Shown one piece after another: positions 7,552 to 16,000 of a stretch of 64,000 bases of DNA. The stretch lies in NCBI RefSeq assembly GCF_024171865.1, contig NZ_JAMTCN010000006.1, positions 1 through 64,000 on the forward strand, written 5' to 3'. The DNA is from Prauserella aidingensis (GTDB taxonomy: Bacteria > Actinomycetota > Actinomycetes > Mycobacteriales > Pseudonocardiaceae). The position numbers and the translations under genes are program-made. Under the pieces are notes generated by a model, which was not told where the DNA came from, made no database searches, and saw only the letters and a program-made list of their open reading frames with translations. Numbering within the stretch: the stretch's first letter is position 1; each line of letters begins with the position of its first letter.

Positions 7552-8610
7552 TCAGGCGATCCACTCCCACGTCTGCGGCCCGACGACACCGTCGACGAAC
7601 AGACCGTTGGCCGTCTGGAACTCCTCGACGGCGCCTGCGGTCAGCGGGCCGAACTGACCGTCCTCGAGCAGCCGCGCGCCGAACTTGTTCAGACCGACCT
7701 GAACCGCCTCGGCCGCGGCCCCGCTGTCGCCGTTCCTCCGCGTGACGACGAGAACGGCGAACGTCTTGGGCCCGGCGACACCGTCGACGTACAGGCCGTT
7801 CGCCCGCTGGAAGTCCTCGACCGCGGCGGCCGACACCGGCCCGAACACGCCGTCGACCCGCAGGTCCGCGCCGTGGTGGTTGAGCAGGTGCTGCACGGTC
7901 TTCGCGGTCTGCGGCGGGGCGGTCCGCCTCGTCGAGACGGTCGTGAACCCGGAGTCCGCGACGGTCCACGGCGCAGGAGGCTGGGACGGCACCCACTGGC
8001 CGCGGACGAGCTTCATGAAGTAGTCCCAGTCCCAGCCGGCACCCGGGTCGGTGTGCGTGGCACCGGGAGCTTCGGAGTGGGCGATGATGTGGTCCCGATC
8101 CTTCGGGATGCCCCAGCGCGAGCACAGGTGCTGCACCAGCTTCGCCGACTCGCGGTACATCTGCGCCGTGTAAAACTGGCCTGGCTCCTGAACCCAGCCT
8201 TCGTGCTCGATGCCGACCGAGTAGTCGTTGGCGCCGTTTCCGTGCCACGAGATGCGGTTCTCCCGCACCATCTGCGTGATGTGCCCGTCGGAGGACCGGA
8301 CCACGTAGTGCGCGGCGACACCGTTCTCGCCCGCCATGTGGTTGATCGCGCCGCGGTAGCTGCCCTGCGTGGTGTGGATGACCACGGCGCTGACGCTCGA
8401 GCGGGTGCCACCCAGCGCGTTCGAGCCGGCGGCGACCCAGTCGTCGGCTCCGGGGTACTCCGGCACGGAAGCCGCGGCGGCCTCGGGCAGCCCACCGCGA
8501 ACGAGAGCGGGCACACCCACGACGGCGGCCGCGGCGGTACCGCCGGTCACCGCGAGCATGCGCCGACGGGAAAGGCCACGAGGGGAGTTCGGGTTCTGGT
8601 CGGTCGACAT
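7552..8610 (-). CDS. Tat-exported N-acetylmuramoyl-L-alanine amidase with two peptidoglycan-binding repeats
   Basis: A 352-residue exported cell-wall hydrolase that cleaves the MurNAc-L-Ala amide bond. The N-terminus has a twin-arginine signal (SRRRML, residues 14-19) and an alanine-rich hydrophobic core ending near residue 48. The Amidase_2 domain (about 70-200) contains SAVVIHTTQGSY with zinc His79, SVGIEHEG, IIAHSEAPG with His178, and HTDPG with Asp188. Two PG_binding_1 repeats follow at about 225-285 and 290-350 (VQHLLNHHGADLRVDGVFGP, EDGQFGPLTAGAVEEFQ). It could be a remodelling enzyme or a secreted lysin. It is single and monocistronic. Confidence 0.92.
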   Translation of the reverse strand: MSTDQNPNSPRGLSRRRMLAVTGGTAAAAVVGVPALVRGGLPEAAAASVPEYPGADDWVAAGSNALGGTRSSVSAVVIHTTQGSYRGAINHMAGENGVAAHYVVRSSDGHITQMVRENRISWHGNGANDYSVGIEHEGWVQEPGQFYTAQMYRESAKLVQHLCSRWGIPKDRDHIIAHSEAPGATHTDPGAGWDWDYFMKLVRGQWVPSQPPAPWTVADSGFTTVSTRRTAPPQTAKTVQHLLNHHGADLRVDGVFGPVSAAAVEDFQRANGLYVDGVAGPKTFAVLVVTRRNGDSGAAAEAVQVGLNKFGARLLEDGQFGPLTAGAVEEFQTANGLFVDGVVGPQTWEWIA

Positions 8611-8861
8611 TTTTCCTCCGGGGGAACGGCAGCGACATCTCCACGGGTCCGCGCCGCCGGGGAGGGTGACGGCCCGGACTCGTTGATCGCGAACCTAGGT
8701 GCCTCGACCGGATCGAGGTCCGGAAAGCCCGGAAGTCCCTACTTTGCTACTACCGACGAACGTCGGGGGGCGGGCGTGCCGCCGAGGCGTCGACAGCCGG
8801 GCGAGCCGGCCGTGCCGAGCCGGGCCGACCGTGTCGGGCGGTGTGGGAGATGCGGGACGCG
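8611..8861. other. Intergenic region upstream of the amidase gene
   Basis: This is the promoter side of the amidase gene and the downstream side of the SnoaL-like gene. The amidase Shine-Dalgarno (GGAGGAAAAA, minus strand) abuts its ATG. I see no coding potential or clear hairpin in the rest. Confidence 0.4.
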
Positions 8862-9242
8862 TCAGGCCCCGAAGACGCGGATGCGGTCGAAGTCCTGCGC
8901 CTTGAGCGTGCGGAACCACAGCACGTGCGACCACTGCACGGTCCCGCCGGGGTGGGTCCACGAGCCCCAGGCCGCGGCGGCCTTGCCGTGCGTGACGGCG
9001 GCCTCGACGTGCGCGGCCGTGAGCCCGTCCGGCACGATTCCCGGCAGCGCGGCGGCGACCGCCTCGCGCCCCTCGACGGTGCGCACACCGTCGGCCGTCA
9101 CGATCTCGAGCACACAGTCGGGTGCGAGAACGGCGGCCAGCGCCTCGACGTCGCCGAGGGCCACGTGCTCCTCGAACCGCGCCACGAAGACGTTCTTCGG
9201 CGAGTTGCCGCACGCGTCGGTGCCCGTGATCTCCACTGCCAT
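8862..9242 (-). CDS. SnoaL/NTF2-like fold protein
   Basis: A 126-residue protein with the NTF2-like pattern: an N-terminal helix (FVARFEEHVALGDVEALAAVLAPDCVLEIV), a GREAVAAALPGIV helix, and a beta-rich C-terminal half (AAAWGSWTHPGGTVQWSHVLWFRTLKAQDFDRIRVFG). Such proteins bind small hydrophobic ligands or act as isomerases/cyclases, and nothing fixes the substrate. The ATG at 9242 has a GGAG upstream. It follows the TetR gene (stop to start 52 bp, same strand), so the regulator may control it in one transcript. Confidence 0.75.
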   Translation of the reverse strand: MAVEITGTDACGNSPKNVFVARFEEHVALGDVEALAAVLAPDCVLEIVTADGVRTVEGREAVAAALPGIVPDGLTAAHVEAAVTHGKAAAAWGSWTHPGGTVQWSHVLWFRTLKAQDFDRIRVFGA

Positions 9243-9294
9243 GGCCACTCCGTTCCCCGGTTCCCGGCTCACGCTAGCCGCAGGCACCGACGTT

Positions 9295-9966
9295 TCAGGC
9301 CGTGTCCCCTCCCGGAGGCGGTGACGGCTCGGTGGCACTCGTGACCATGCGGAGGGTGAGGTCGGCGTAGAAGTCGCCGAGCTGCTGCGGGGAATCGGCG
9401 CCGCCGGGCCGGTACCACCGAACGAGGTCGACACCCAGCGACAGGATCGCGCGGACGACACGGTGCACGTCGACGTCGGCGAACGCCCGCTCGTCGATCC
9501 CCTGCCGCACGGCGTCGTGGAACACGGTCGTCGTGAACCGGCGCAGTTCGAGGATCTCCTCGTGGTGTTGCGGCGAGAGGGCGCCGAGTTCGTACTGGCT
9601 GACGCGGCCGACGACGTGGTGGTCGGCGTGCCAGACGACGAACCTGCGGACGAGCTCCCGCAATCGGGCCTGCGCGTCCGGGGTCGTCTCGGCGCCGCGC
9701 AACGTGTCGAGCGAACGCACGTGCCCGGTGCGGATGATCTCGAAGAGCAGCTGCTCCTTCGAGGCGAAGTGGACGTACAGCCCACCCGGCGAGAGCCCGA
9801 CGGCGGACGTGATGTCGCGCGTCGTCGTGGCGTGGAATCCGCCGGCGGCGAAGCAGCGCACGCCCGACGTGAGCAATCGGCGGGCCTGCTCGCTGCGTTC
9901 GAGGCCCCAGAATCGCGCCGACTCGGCATCCGTGCCGGCCGGGTCGTCTGCTGCACTTCCCGCCAC
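9295..9966 (-). CDS. TetR/AcrR-family transcriptional regulator
   Basis: A 223-residue one-component repressor. The DNA-binding part is RLLTSGVRCFAAGGFHATTTRDITSAVGLSPGGLYVHFASKEQLLFEII, the canonical TetR helix-turn-helix with YxHFxSKExL. The helical C-terminus is the ligand and dimer domain. I use the GTG at 9966, preceded by GAAGGGG, since residues encoded further upstream are low-complexity. It is divergent from the LLM oxidoreductase gene 207 bp away and upstream of the SnoaL-like gene, so it is likely to regulate one or both. Confidence 0.88.
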   Translation of the reverse strand: MAGSAADDPAGTDAESARFWGLERSEQARRLLTSGVRCFAAGGFHATTTRDITSAVGLSPGGLYVHFASKEQLLFEIIRTGHVRSLDTLRGAETTPDAQARLRELVRRFVVWHADHHVVGRVSQYELGALSPQHHEEILELRRFTTTVFHDAVRQGIDERAFADVDVHRVVRAILSLGVDLVRWYRPGGADSPQQLGDFYADLTLRMVTSATEPSPPPGGDTA

Positions 9967-10173
9967 GTCGCCCCTTCCACCGGGCTGTGCCACCGGACCG
10001 ACACCGCCAGCCCGGACCGACACCGCCAACCGGGCTGGTCCGGTCGCACGCGCTCGACCTTGCGGCTATGACGTGGTTCACAGTAGCATCGCGAAGGCCG
10101 GTGAATGAGCGCTCAGTATCCGAGCTGTTTCACCGGCCGGCATCCGGAGGCAACGACGCCGAGGGAGGCACCG

Positions 10174-11163
10174 ATGGAGGTGTCCTGCGCTTTTCCGACC
10201 GCGCTGAATTCGGCCGACCACATCGCTCTGGCCGAGCGACTCGGCTACGACAGAGCGTGGGTGTACGACACGCCGCAGCAGAGCCCGGACGTCTGGATGA
10301 CGCTGGCCCTCGCCGCCGAACGCACCGAGCGGATCGGCATCGGCCCGGGCGTGCTCGTACCGAGCCTGCGCCACCCGATGGTCAACGCATCCGCAACCGC
10401 CACGCTGGCGGCCCTCGCACCCGACAGGGTGACGGTCGCGTTCGGCACGGGCTTCACCGGTCGTCGCGCGATGGGGTACGGGGCCGTCCCCTGGTCGTTC
10501 ATGGACGCCTACATCCGCGCGTATCGCGGACTGCTCCGCGGCGAGGTCGTCGAGTGGGAGGGCTCGCGGATGCGGATGCTGCATCCCGACGGGCACGCCC
10601 CCGCGCGGCCGGTCGACGTTCCCGTCCTGGTGGGGGCGCTCGGCCCGAAGGGCAACAAGGTCGCCACCGAACTGGGCGACGGACTGTTCGCGACTCTGCA
10701 GGTACCGGAGTTCACGAGCGACTACGCCCACAGCGCCTACCTGGCTTGGGGCACCGTGCTGGACGACGGCGAACGCCCCGACTCGGAACACGCGCGACTC
10801 GCGGGCGGCCCCGGCTGGGCGCTGTCGTTGCACGGCGCCTACGAGTTCGGCGGACCGGAGGCGGTGCGGGCACTGCCGGGCGGTGGCGCATGGCTCGACG
10901 TGGTGACGGCCTCACCCGAAGCCGAGCGACACCTGTCCATCCACTCCGGACACTGCGTCGAGCTCAACGCCGCCGACCGGGCCGCATGGGACGCGGGAGG
11001 CCACAGCACCCTGCGCGACGTGACACTGAGCGACACGCGGGACGAGATCCGGGCGAAACTCGGCGATCTCCGCGCGAGCGGCGTCACCGAGATCGTCTTC
11101 CAGCCCTGCGGTCCCGATGTCCGGTCCGAATTGGAACGTTTCCTCGACGCCGCCCGCGGATGA
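10174..11163 (+). CDS. LLM-class F420- or FMN-dependent oxidoreductase
   Basis: A 329-residue luciferase-like TIM-barrel oxidoreductase. Family features include ALAERLGYDRAWVYDTPQQSPDVWMTLALAAERTERIGIGPGV near the N-terminus, HPMVNASATATLAALAPDRV, FGTGFTGRRAMG, and VPVLVGALGPKGNKVATELGDG. In actinobacteria most such enzymes use F420, though this cannot be proved from motifs. The ATG at 10174 has GGGAGG upstream. It forms the head of a rightward cluster with the SMP-30 lactonase and perhaps the SDR, suggesting degradation or modification of one small molecule via oxidation and lactone hydrolysis. Confidence 0.88.
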   Translation: MEVSCAFPTALNSADHIALAERLGYDRAWVYDTPQQSPDVWMTLALAAERTERIGIGPGVLVPSLRHPMVNASATATLAALAPDRVTVAFGTGFTGRRAMGYGAVPWSFMDAYIRAYRGLLRGEVVEWEGSRMRMLHPDGHAPARPVDVPVLVGALGPKGNKVATELGDGLFATLQVPEFTSDYAHSAYLAWGTVLDDGERPDSEHARLAGGPGWALSLHGAYEFGGPEAVRALPGGGAWLDVVTASPEAERHLSIHSGHCVELNAADRAAWDAGGHSTLRDVTLSDTRDEIRAKLGDLRASGVTEIVFQPCGPDVRSELERFLDAARG

Positions 11164-11272
11164 CGGGCCGCGTCCTCGCCGACCCGCCCGCCCCACGGAA
11201 CGACGGCATCACCCGGACGACAGCACCATCGACCAACAGCGACCCGGGCCACGGGCCCGCAACGGAGGAACC

Positions 11273-12166
11273 ATGAGCCACGACGTCACGACCGTGCTGA
11301 GCGACCTGTCGTTCCTGGAGGGCCCGCGCTGGCACGAGGGCCGCATCTGGGTGTCCGACTTCTACACCCACCGCGTCTACTCCGCGGCCGAGGACGGCGG
11401 TGACCTGCGTGTCGAGGCCGAGGTGCCGCAGCAACCGTCCGGACTCGGCTGGCTGCCGGACGGCCGGCTGCTCGTCGTGTCGATGCGGGACGCGCGCCTG
11501 CTGCGGCGGGAACCGAACGGGGAGCTCGTGTGCCACGCCGATCTGTCGGCCTACGTGGGCGGGCACCTCAACGACCTCGTCGTCGACGACCGGGGCCGCG
11601 CGTTCGTCGGCGACTTCGGGTTCGACCTCATGGGCGGCGCCCCGGCACGTCCGACGAACCTGTTGCGGGTCGATCCGGACGGCACGGTCACGACGGCGGC
11701 GGAGGAGGTGCTGTTCCCCAACGGCAGCGTCATCACCGACGACGGCACGTTGCTCGTGTGCGAGACGTTCGGCAACCGGGTCACGGCGTTCGACATCGCG
11801 GCCGACGGCACGCTCACCGGCAGGCGCACGTGGGCATCGTTCGGCGAACCGCCCACCGAAACGGAGATCGAGAAGGCGCTCCCCCAGGTGGTCGTCGCGG
11901 CGGACGGGTGCTGCCTGGACGCCGACGGGGCGTTGTGGATCGCCGACGCGACCGGCAACCGCGCCATCCGGGTGCGGGAGGGCGGCGAGATCGTCGACGA
12001 GATCCACCCCGGCACCGGCGTGTTCGCATGCATGCTCGGCGGCAGTGACGGTCGCACGCTGTATCTGTGCACCGCACCCGACTTCCACGAGGACGCGCGG
12101 ACGTCGGCGCGCGAAGCGGTGCTGCGTTCCGTACGGGTGGACGCCGCCCACGCGGGCACCCCCTGA
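11273..12166 (+). CDS. SMP-30/gluconolactonase-like beta-propeller hydrolase
   Basis: A 297-residue six-bladed propeller of the SMP-30/LRE family. The metal ligands are visible as Glu in FLEGPRWHEGRIWVSDF, Asn in GHLNDLVVDDRGRAFVGDFGFD, Asn in VLFPNGSVITDDGTLLVCETF, and Asp in DADGALWIADATGNRA. These enzymes hydrolyse sugar or other lactones. GGAGG lies 6 bp before the ATG. It follows the LLM oxidoreductase by 109 bp on the same strand and precedes an SDR, consistent with a short oxidation and lactone-opening pathway. Confidence 0.9.
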   Translation: MSHDVTTVLSDLSFLEGPRWHEGRIWVSDFYTHRVYSAAEDGGDLRVEAEVPQQPSGLGWLPDGRLLVVSMRDARLLRREPNGELVCHADLSAYVGGHLNDLVVDDRGRAFVGDFGFDLMGGAPARPTNLLRVDPDGTVTTAAEEVLFPNGSVITDDGTLLVCETFGNRVTAFDIAADGTLTGRRTWASFGEPPTETEIEKALPQVVVAADGCCLDADGALWIADATGNRAIRVREGGEIVDEIHPGTGVFACMLGGSDGRTLYLCTAPDFHEDARTSAREAVLRSVRVDAAHAGTP

Positions 12167-12305
12167 CCGGGCACCGCAGCGTCTCGGCCGCACTCCTTGC
12201 CGTCGCGGAGCCACGCACGTCCACGACCCACTCGCCTGTAGTCACCGACATTGCAGGTGCACGATGCAGGTCATAGCTCCGAACCAGCTCTAATTTACAG
12301 GTGTA

Positions 12306-12346
12306 GTCTTGGTGGTGGCGGCGATTCGTACCGCCACCACCAAGAC
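12306..12346. promoter_or_regulatory. Perfect 16-bp inverted repeat just upstream of the SDR gene
   Basis: GTCTTGGTGGTGGCGG (12306-12321) is exactly complementary to 12331-12346 around a 9-nt loop. The repeat ends 17 bp before the GTG of the SDR gene, immediately before its GAGGGAG ribosome-binding site. It could be a regulator-binding operator, an mRNA hairpin shielding the start, or a terminator of the upstream lactonase transcript. There is no T-tract. TetR operators are usually shorter, so an RNA role is plausible. Confidence 0.75.
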
Positions 12347-12363
12347 CACCGAAGAGGGAGATC

Positions 12364-13140
12364 GTGGATCTGACCGGCTACCGCATCATCGTCACCGGCG
12401 GCGCCAGCGGGATGGGCGCCGCGACCGTGCGCAACTACGCCGCTGCCGGCGCACACGTCGTGAGCATGGACGTCAACGAGCAAGTCGGGCGTGAGGTCGC
12501 CGCCGCCGCGGCCGAGGCCGGGCCCGGCACCGCCGAGTTCCTGGACGTCGACGTCTCCGACGCCGACAACGTCAACACCGTCTTCGACCGGGCCGCCGGC
12601 AAGCTCGGCGGCCTCGACGTACTGGCCCACCCGGCCGCAATCCAGCGCTCCGGCAACGCCGCGAACGTCACCACCGAGGACTGGGACGCGATGTTCGCCG
12701 TCAACGTACGCGGCACGATGCTGACGAATCAGGCCGCCCATCGCCTCATGAAGCAGGCTGGACGCGGCTCGATTATCAACTTCGGCTCGATCTCGGGCCT
12801 GCGACCTGAGGCCGTCGCGCCCGCGTACTCGGCGTCGAAGGGCGCCGTGCACTCGTGGACCCGCACGGCCGCGGCCGCGTGGGGCGGGGACGGCATCCGG
12901 GTCAACGCGATCCTCCCCGCAATCGCCACACCGATGTACGACGCCGCCCTCGCCCGGCTCGACGAGGCGGGCAGGACCGCGAACTACTGGCAGAACGAGG
13001 CCACGATCGCGCTCGGCCACGAGTACGGCGACCCTGACAAGGACCTCGGCCCCGTCATGGTGTTCCTCGCCTCGGAGTCCTCGCGGTTCATCACGGGACA
13101 GTTGTTGCCCGTGGACGGCGGCCAGGCGTCGGTCCGCTGA
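12364..13140 (+). CDS. Short-chain dehydrogenase/reductase (SDR)
   Basis: A classical 258-residue SDR. The nucleotide-binding TGGASGMGAA motif is at the N-terminus, Ser lies in NFGSISGLRP, and the catalytic Tyr-x3-Lys is in APAYSASKGAV. The C-terminus ends in the usual FITGQLLPVDGGQ. It probably oxidises or reduces a carbonyl with NAD(P)(H). The GTG at 12364 follows GAGGGAG. An extended inverted repeat sits directly upstream. A TetR gene starts 47 bp after its stop on the same strand, suggesting a two-gene transcript with its own regulator. The gap upstream (12167-12305) also holds three GCAGGT hexamers of unknown meaning. Confidence 0.92.
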   Translation: MDLTGYRIIVTGGASGMGAATVRNYAAAGAHVVSMDVNEQVGREVAAAAAEAGPGTAEFLDVDVSDADNVNTVFDRAAGKLGGLDVLAHPAAIQRSGNAANVTTEDWDAMFAVNVRGTMLTNQAAHRLMKQAGRGSIINFGSISGLRPEAVAPAYSASKGAVHSWTRTAAAAWGGDGIRVNAILPAIATPMYDAALARLDEAGRTANYWQNEATIALGHEYGDPDKDLGPVMVFLASESSRFITGQLLPVDGGQASVR

Positions 13141-13187
13141 CGCCGCTCGGATGCGGCGGTCAGCGACGTCGGTGACAGGATCACCCC

Positions 13188-13826
13188 GTGAGTTCCTCCG
13201 CGTCGCGGTCCGGTCGCGCGGCCGCCGATCTGTCCGAACCCCGTGCCCTGCGCACGCGTGAGCGGATCCTGGCGGCGATCCGCGAGGCAGCGGTCGACAG
13301 CGACCTCGACCGACTCACCGTCTCGGCGGTCTGCCGCCTGGCCGAGGTGCACCGCGTGACGTTCTACGGCCACTGGAGTTCACTGTCCGACGCCGTCGCG
13401 GATGCGTTCGCCGAACTCGTCGACTCGCTCGCCGCGGTGTCCGGCACCGCGATCGCCGAGGCCGGATCACCCGAGCGGCTCGCCCGGTTGTATGCGGCTG
13501 CGCTTGTGGATCAGCTCGCGGAACTGCGTGAGCACCGCGCCGTCTACCGGGCGCTGTTCTCCGAGAACGGACCACACGGCTTCGAGTCCGTGCTACGGGG
13601 GGCAATGCGGGAACGCGCCCAGCAGGCTGTGGATGCGCTCTGCGACTCGGGCATCGACGTGCCCGGCCGCGGCGGCGAGGCCGCCGCCTACCTCGCCGCC
13701 GGGGTGACGGCCTCGTTCGCCCACTTCGTCCACGGCGACGGCGAGGACCTCGACGGAACCGCACGGATCATCGCCGCCCAGTTGCCGTCGTGGTGGCCGG
13801 CGGCCGGCACACATCCGGCCGGATGA
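13188..13826 (+). CDS. TetR-family transcriptional regulator
   Basis: A 212-residue regulator. The N-terminal DNA-binding domain reads LRTRERILAAIREAAVDSDLDRLTVSAVCRLAEVHRVTFYGHWSSLSDAV, a TetR helix-turn-helix with a variant recognition helix. The C-terminal helices include a TetR_C-like segment (YRALFSENGPHGFESVLRGAMRERAQQAVDAL). It starts from GTG 47 bp after the SDR and is likely the local regulator of that gene. The ligand is unknown. Confidence 0.82.
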   Translation: MSSSASRSGRAAADLSEPRALRTRERILAAIREAAVDSDLDRLTVSAVCRLAEVHRVTFYGHWSSLSDAVADAFAELVDSLAAVSGTAIAEAGSPERLARLYAAALVDQLAELREHRAVYRALFSENGPHGFESVLRGAMRERAQQAVDALCDSGIDVPGRGGEAAAYLAAGVTASFAHFVHGDGEDLDGTARIIAAQLPSWWPAAGTHPAG

Positions 13827-13967
13827 GACGCCGGCGCGCGTCGAAGGAGCCGCACCCCGGCTCCGTGTCCTCAAGGGCACCACCGGGTAGCACTCACAAG
13901 TCGCGTCACGTGACGGCGTCGCCGAAACGGGCACAGTCGGCGGCGCGGGACTTTACACTCACCTGAC

Positions 13968-15524
13968 ATGAGTGACCCGACCACCGACGGCACGGCCGGA
14001 CGCCCGCGGCTCGGTCCGGTCTTCTACGTGTCGCTCGTCCTGTCCGTCGGGTTCATCGCCGTCGGGTTCGCGGTGCCGTCGCGCGTGGCGGACGCGCTCG
14101 ACGCCGCGCGGCGGCTGGTGGTCGGCACGTTCGGCCCGGCGTATCCGATCACGGTCCTCGTGCTGCTGGTGTTCGTGGCCGCGCTCGCCGTGACCCCGTT
14201 CGGCCGCATGCGCCTCGGGACGGCCGACACGCGGCCCGAGTTCGGCCGGCTCTCGTGGCTCGCGATGCTGCTGAGCGCGGGGGTCGGGTTGAGTTTCCTG
14301 TTCTGGGGGACCGCCGAGCCACTGATCCACCTCGCCGACCCGCCGGGCGGCGTGGCGGAGCCCGGTTCGGCCGAGGCCGCCGCGGCGGGTGTGCGGTACT
14401 CGTTCCTGTTCTGGGGCCTGCACGCCTGGGCGATCTACGCGGTGGTCGGGATCGCCGTCGGCTACTCGAGCTTCCGCCACGGCCGCAAGCTGCTGGTGAG
14501 CGCCGCACTGCGGCCGCTGCTGGGCAGCCGGGTCGACGGGCCGCTCGGCAAGGTCGTCGACATTCTGGCCGTGTTCGCGATCCTGTTCGGGGTGGCCACG
14601 TCGCTCGGGCTCGGCACCCGCGAACTCAACGCCGGCCTGGGTCACGTCCTGGACGTGCCCGAGTCGTACGGCGTGAAGATCGCGATCATCGCCGGGTTGA
14701 TGACCGTCAGCACCATCTCGGCCATGACGGGGCTGGGGCGGGGCATTCGCGTGCTGAGTCTGGTCAACATCGCGTTGTGCGCCGTGCTGCTCGGGTTCGT
14801 GTTGATCCTCGGGCCGACCGCCGACATCCTCGGCACACTGGGCACCGGCCTGCGCGACTACGTGGGCAGTTTCGTGCCGATGAGCCTCGCCACGGAGGGT
14901 GCTGCGGGCGACACCTGGACCCAGGAGTGGATCTTTTTCTTCTGGGCGTGGTGGATCGGCTGGGCACCGTTCGTGGGCACGTTCATCGCCCGCATCTCGC
15001 GCGGCCGGACGATCCGCAGCGTCGTGGCGGGCGTGGTGCTGGTGCCGACGGCGGTGAGCGTCGGCTGGTTCTCCGTCTTCGGCGGCACCGCCCTGCAGCG
15101 GGAGCAGGCGGGCACCGTTGCGGTGTCCGACGTCGCGGGCAACACGAAGTCCGTCGCGACGGTCGAGGTGCTGGGCAGCCTGCCGGGCGCGACGGTGGCG
15201 TTCGTCCTGCTCGTGCCGGTGTTGGCGCTGCTGTTCATCACGTCCGCGGACTCGGCGTCGTTCATGCTCGGCAGCACCACGTCCGGGGGCAGCATGAAAC
15301 CGCCGAGGCCGCTGCGGCTGATGTGGTCGTTCGCCGCGGCGTTCGCCGCCGTCCTGCTGCTGGGACGCGGTGTGACGTCGTTGCAGGGCTCGGCCGTCGT
15401 CGCGGCGGCACCGTTCGCCGTGATCCTGATCGGACTGTGCGTGTCGCTGACGCTGTCGCTGTGGCGCGACCGCGCCGCCGAACGCGCGGGCCGTCCGGTC
15501 GGCGGCGATCCACCGGACTCGTGA
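13968..15524 (+). CDS. BCCT-family transporter (glycine betaine/choline/carnitine type)
   Basis: A 518-residue secondary transporter with about 12 hydrophobic helices. The BCCT signature is clear: an N-terminal GPVFYVSLVLSVGFI helix, GVGLSFLFWGTAEP, the tryptophan-rich substrate segment EWIFFFWAWWIGWAPFVGTFIARISRGRTIR, and ITSADSASFMLG near the end. BCCT proteins import betaine or choline with Na+ or H+ as osmoprotectants. No betaine metabolism genes are adjacent, so the substrate is open. The C-terminal tail is short and charged. The opposite strand stays open for most of the gene, which is a GC-bias artefact. Confidence 0.95.
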   Translation: MSDPTTDGTAGRPRLGPVFYVSLVLSVGFIAVGFAVPSRVADALDAARRLVVGTFGPAYPITVLVLLVFVAALAVTPFGRMRLGTADTRPEFGRLSWLAMLLSAGVGLSFLFWGTAEPLIHLADPPGGVAEPGSAEAAAAGVRYSFLFWGLHAWAIYAVVGIAVGYSSFRHGRKLLVSAALRPLLGSRVDGPLGKVVDILAVFAILFGVATSLGLGTRELNAGLGHVLDVPESYGVKIAIIAGLMTVSTISAMTGLGRGIRVLSLVNIALCAVLLGFVLILGPTADILGTLGTGLRDYVGSFVPMSLATEGAAGDTWTQEWIFFFWAWWIGWAPFVGTFIARISRGRTIRSVVAGVVLVPTAVSVGWFSVFGGTALQREQAGTVAVSDVAGNTKSVATVEVLGSLPGATVAFVLLVPVLALLFITSADSASFMLGSTTSGGSMKPPRPLRLMWSFAAAFAAVLLLGRGVTSLQGSAVVAAAPFAVILIGLCVSLTLSLWRDRAAERAGRPVGGDPPDS

Positions 15525-15563
15525 CGGCACGCCACGCGCAACGAGGTCGACTATCCGCCGTCG

Positions 15564-15677
15564 CAGGTGCAGGTCGGACGGCGACCGCGACGCAACCCAG
15601 GAACGCACTGCACCATCGGCACGGCCGGCGGGCTTGCGAAGCTCGCTCAGAACATTCGTGTCGAGCAGGTAGCCCAC
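15564..15677 (-). pseudogene. 5' fragment of a VapC/FitB-type PIN-domain toxin
   Basis: A GTG at 15677, overlapping the end of the antitoxin gene, opens GYLLDTNVLSELRKP followed by VRSWVASRSPSDLHL. This is the start of a PIN toxin with the first catalytic Asp (LLDTN). After about 38 residues the family similarity stops, where I would expect a strand/helix such as SxxTxxELxxG. The remaining PIN acidic residues are missing. The frame runs on without a stop through the antisense of the BCCT gene. The toxin is therefore truncated and almost certainly inactive as an RNase. Confidence 0.75.
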
Positions 15678-15913
15678 AGGTCGGGCACCTTCGGATGCAG
15701 CTGTACGGGTTCGAAGTCGACGTCGGCGTCCTCGGGCATGCTCAGCCGGTCCACCAGGTCGGCCCCGGTTTCACCAAGCCGCCGGTATTCGTCGATCGAC
15801 AGGAGCACGAACGCGGGTTCACCTCGTTCGGTGATCAGAACAGGCCCCTCTTCGGCCGCGCGCTTGGCAGCGCTGACGTCCTGGTTGAACTCGCGTGCAC
15901 TCATCGTGATCAT
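15647..15913 (-). CDS. Phd/YefM-family antitoxin, partner toxin truncated
   Basis: An antitoxin of about 88 residues starting at ITMSAREFNQDVSAAKRAAEEGPVLITERGEPAFVLLSIDEYRRL, the YefM/Phd N-terminal DNA-binding fold. The acidic C-terminal half (MPEDADVDFEPVQLHP) would wrap the toxin. An in-frame start four codons upstream (15925) is possible. The gene ends inside the start of the PIN toxin remnant, the usual overlap of such operons. A 20-bp palindrome sits just upstream as a likely autoregulatory operator. With its toxin broken it may persist as an orphan antitoxin or simple regulator. Confidence 0.85.
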   Translation of the reverse strand: MITMSAREFNQDVSAAKRAAEEGPVLITERGEPAFVLLSIDEYRRLGETGADLVDRLSMPEDADVDFEPVQLHPKVPDLWATCSTRMF

Positions 15914-15929
15914 CGTGACCACCACCGAA

Positions 15930-15949
15930 ATGTAGGTACGTAACTACAT
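15930..15949 (-). promoter_or_regulatory. 20-bp palindromic operator of the YefM-type antitoxin
   Basis: ATGTAGGTACGTAACTACAT is an inverted repeat with only one mismatched pair, placed 16 bp upstream of the antitoxin start. YefM/Phd antitoxins bind TACGTA-type palindromes with TGTACA-like cores overlapping their own promoter, so this is the expected operator. The minus strand also offers AT-rich -10-like sequence within it. Confidence 0.8.
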
Positions 15950-16000
15950 TAGGGGTCGTGATCCGCCTCAAACAACGCCGTTCACCGCTACCGTGGCCGC

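Noticed and set aside
13959-15563. Long open frame antisense to the BCCT transporter
   Set aside because: Arg/Gln-rich composition without domains; base-composition shadow of the real gene. Only its first 38 codons (the PIN fragment) have meaning.
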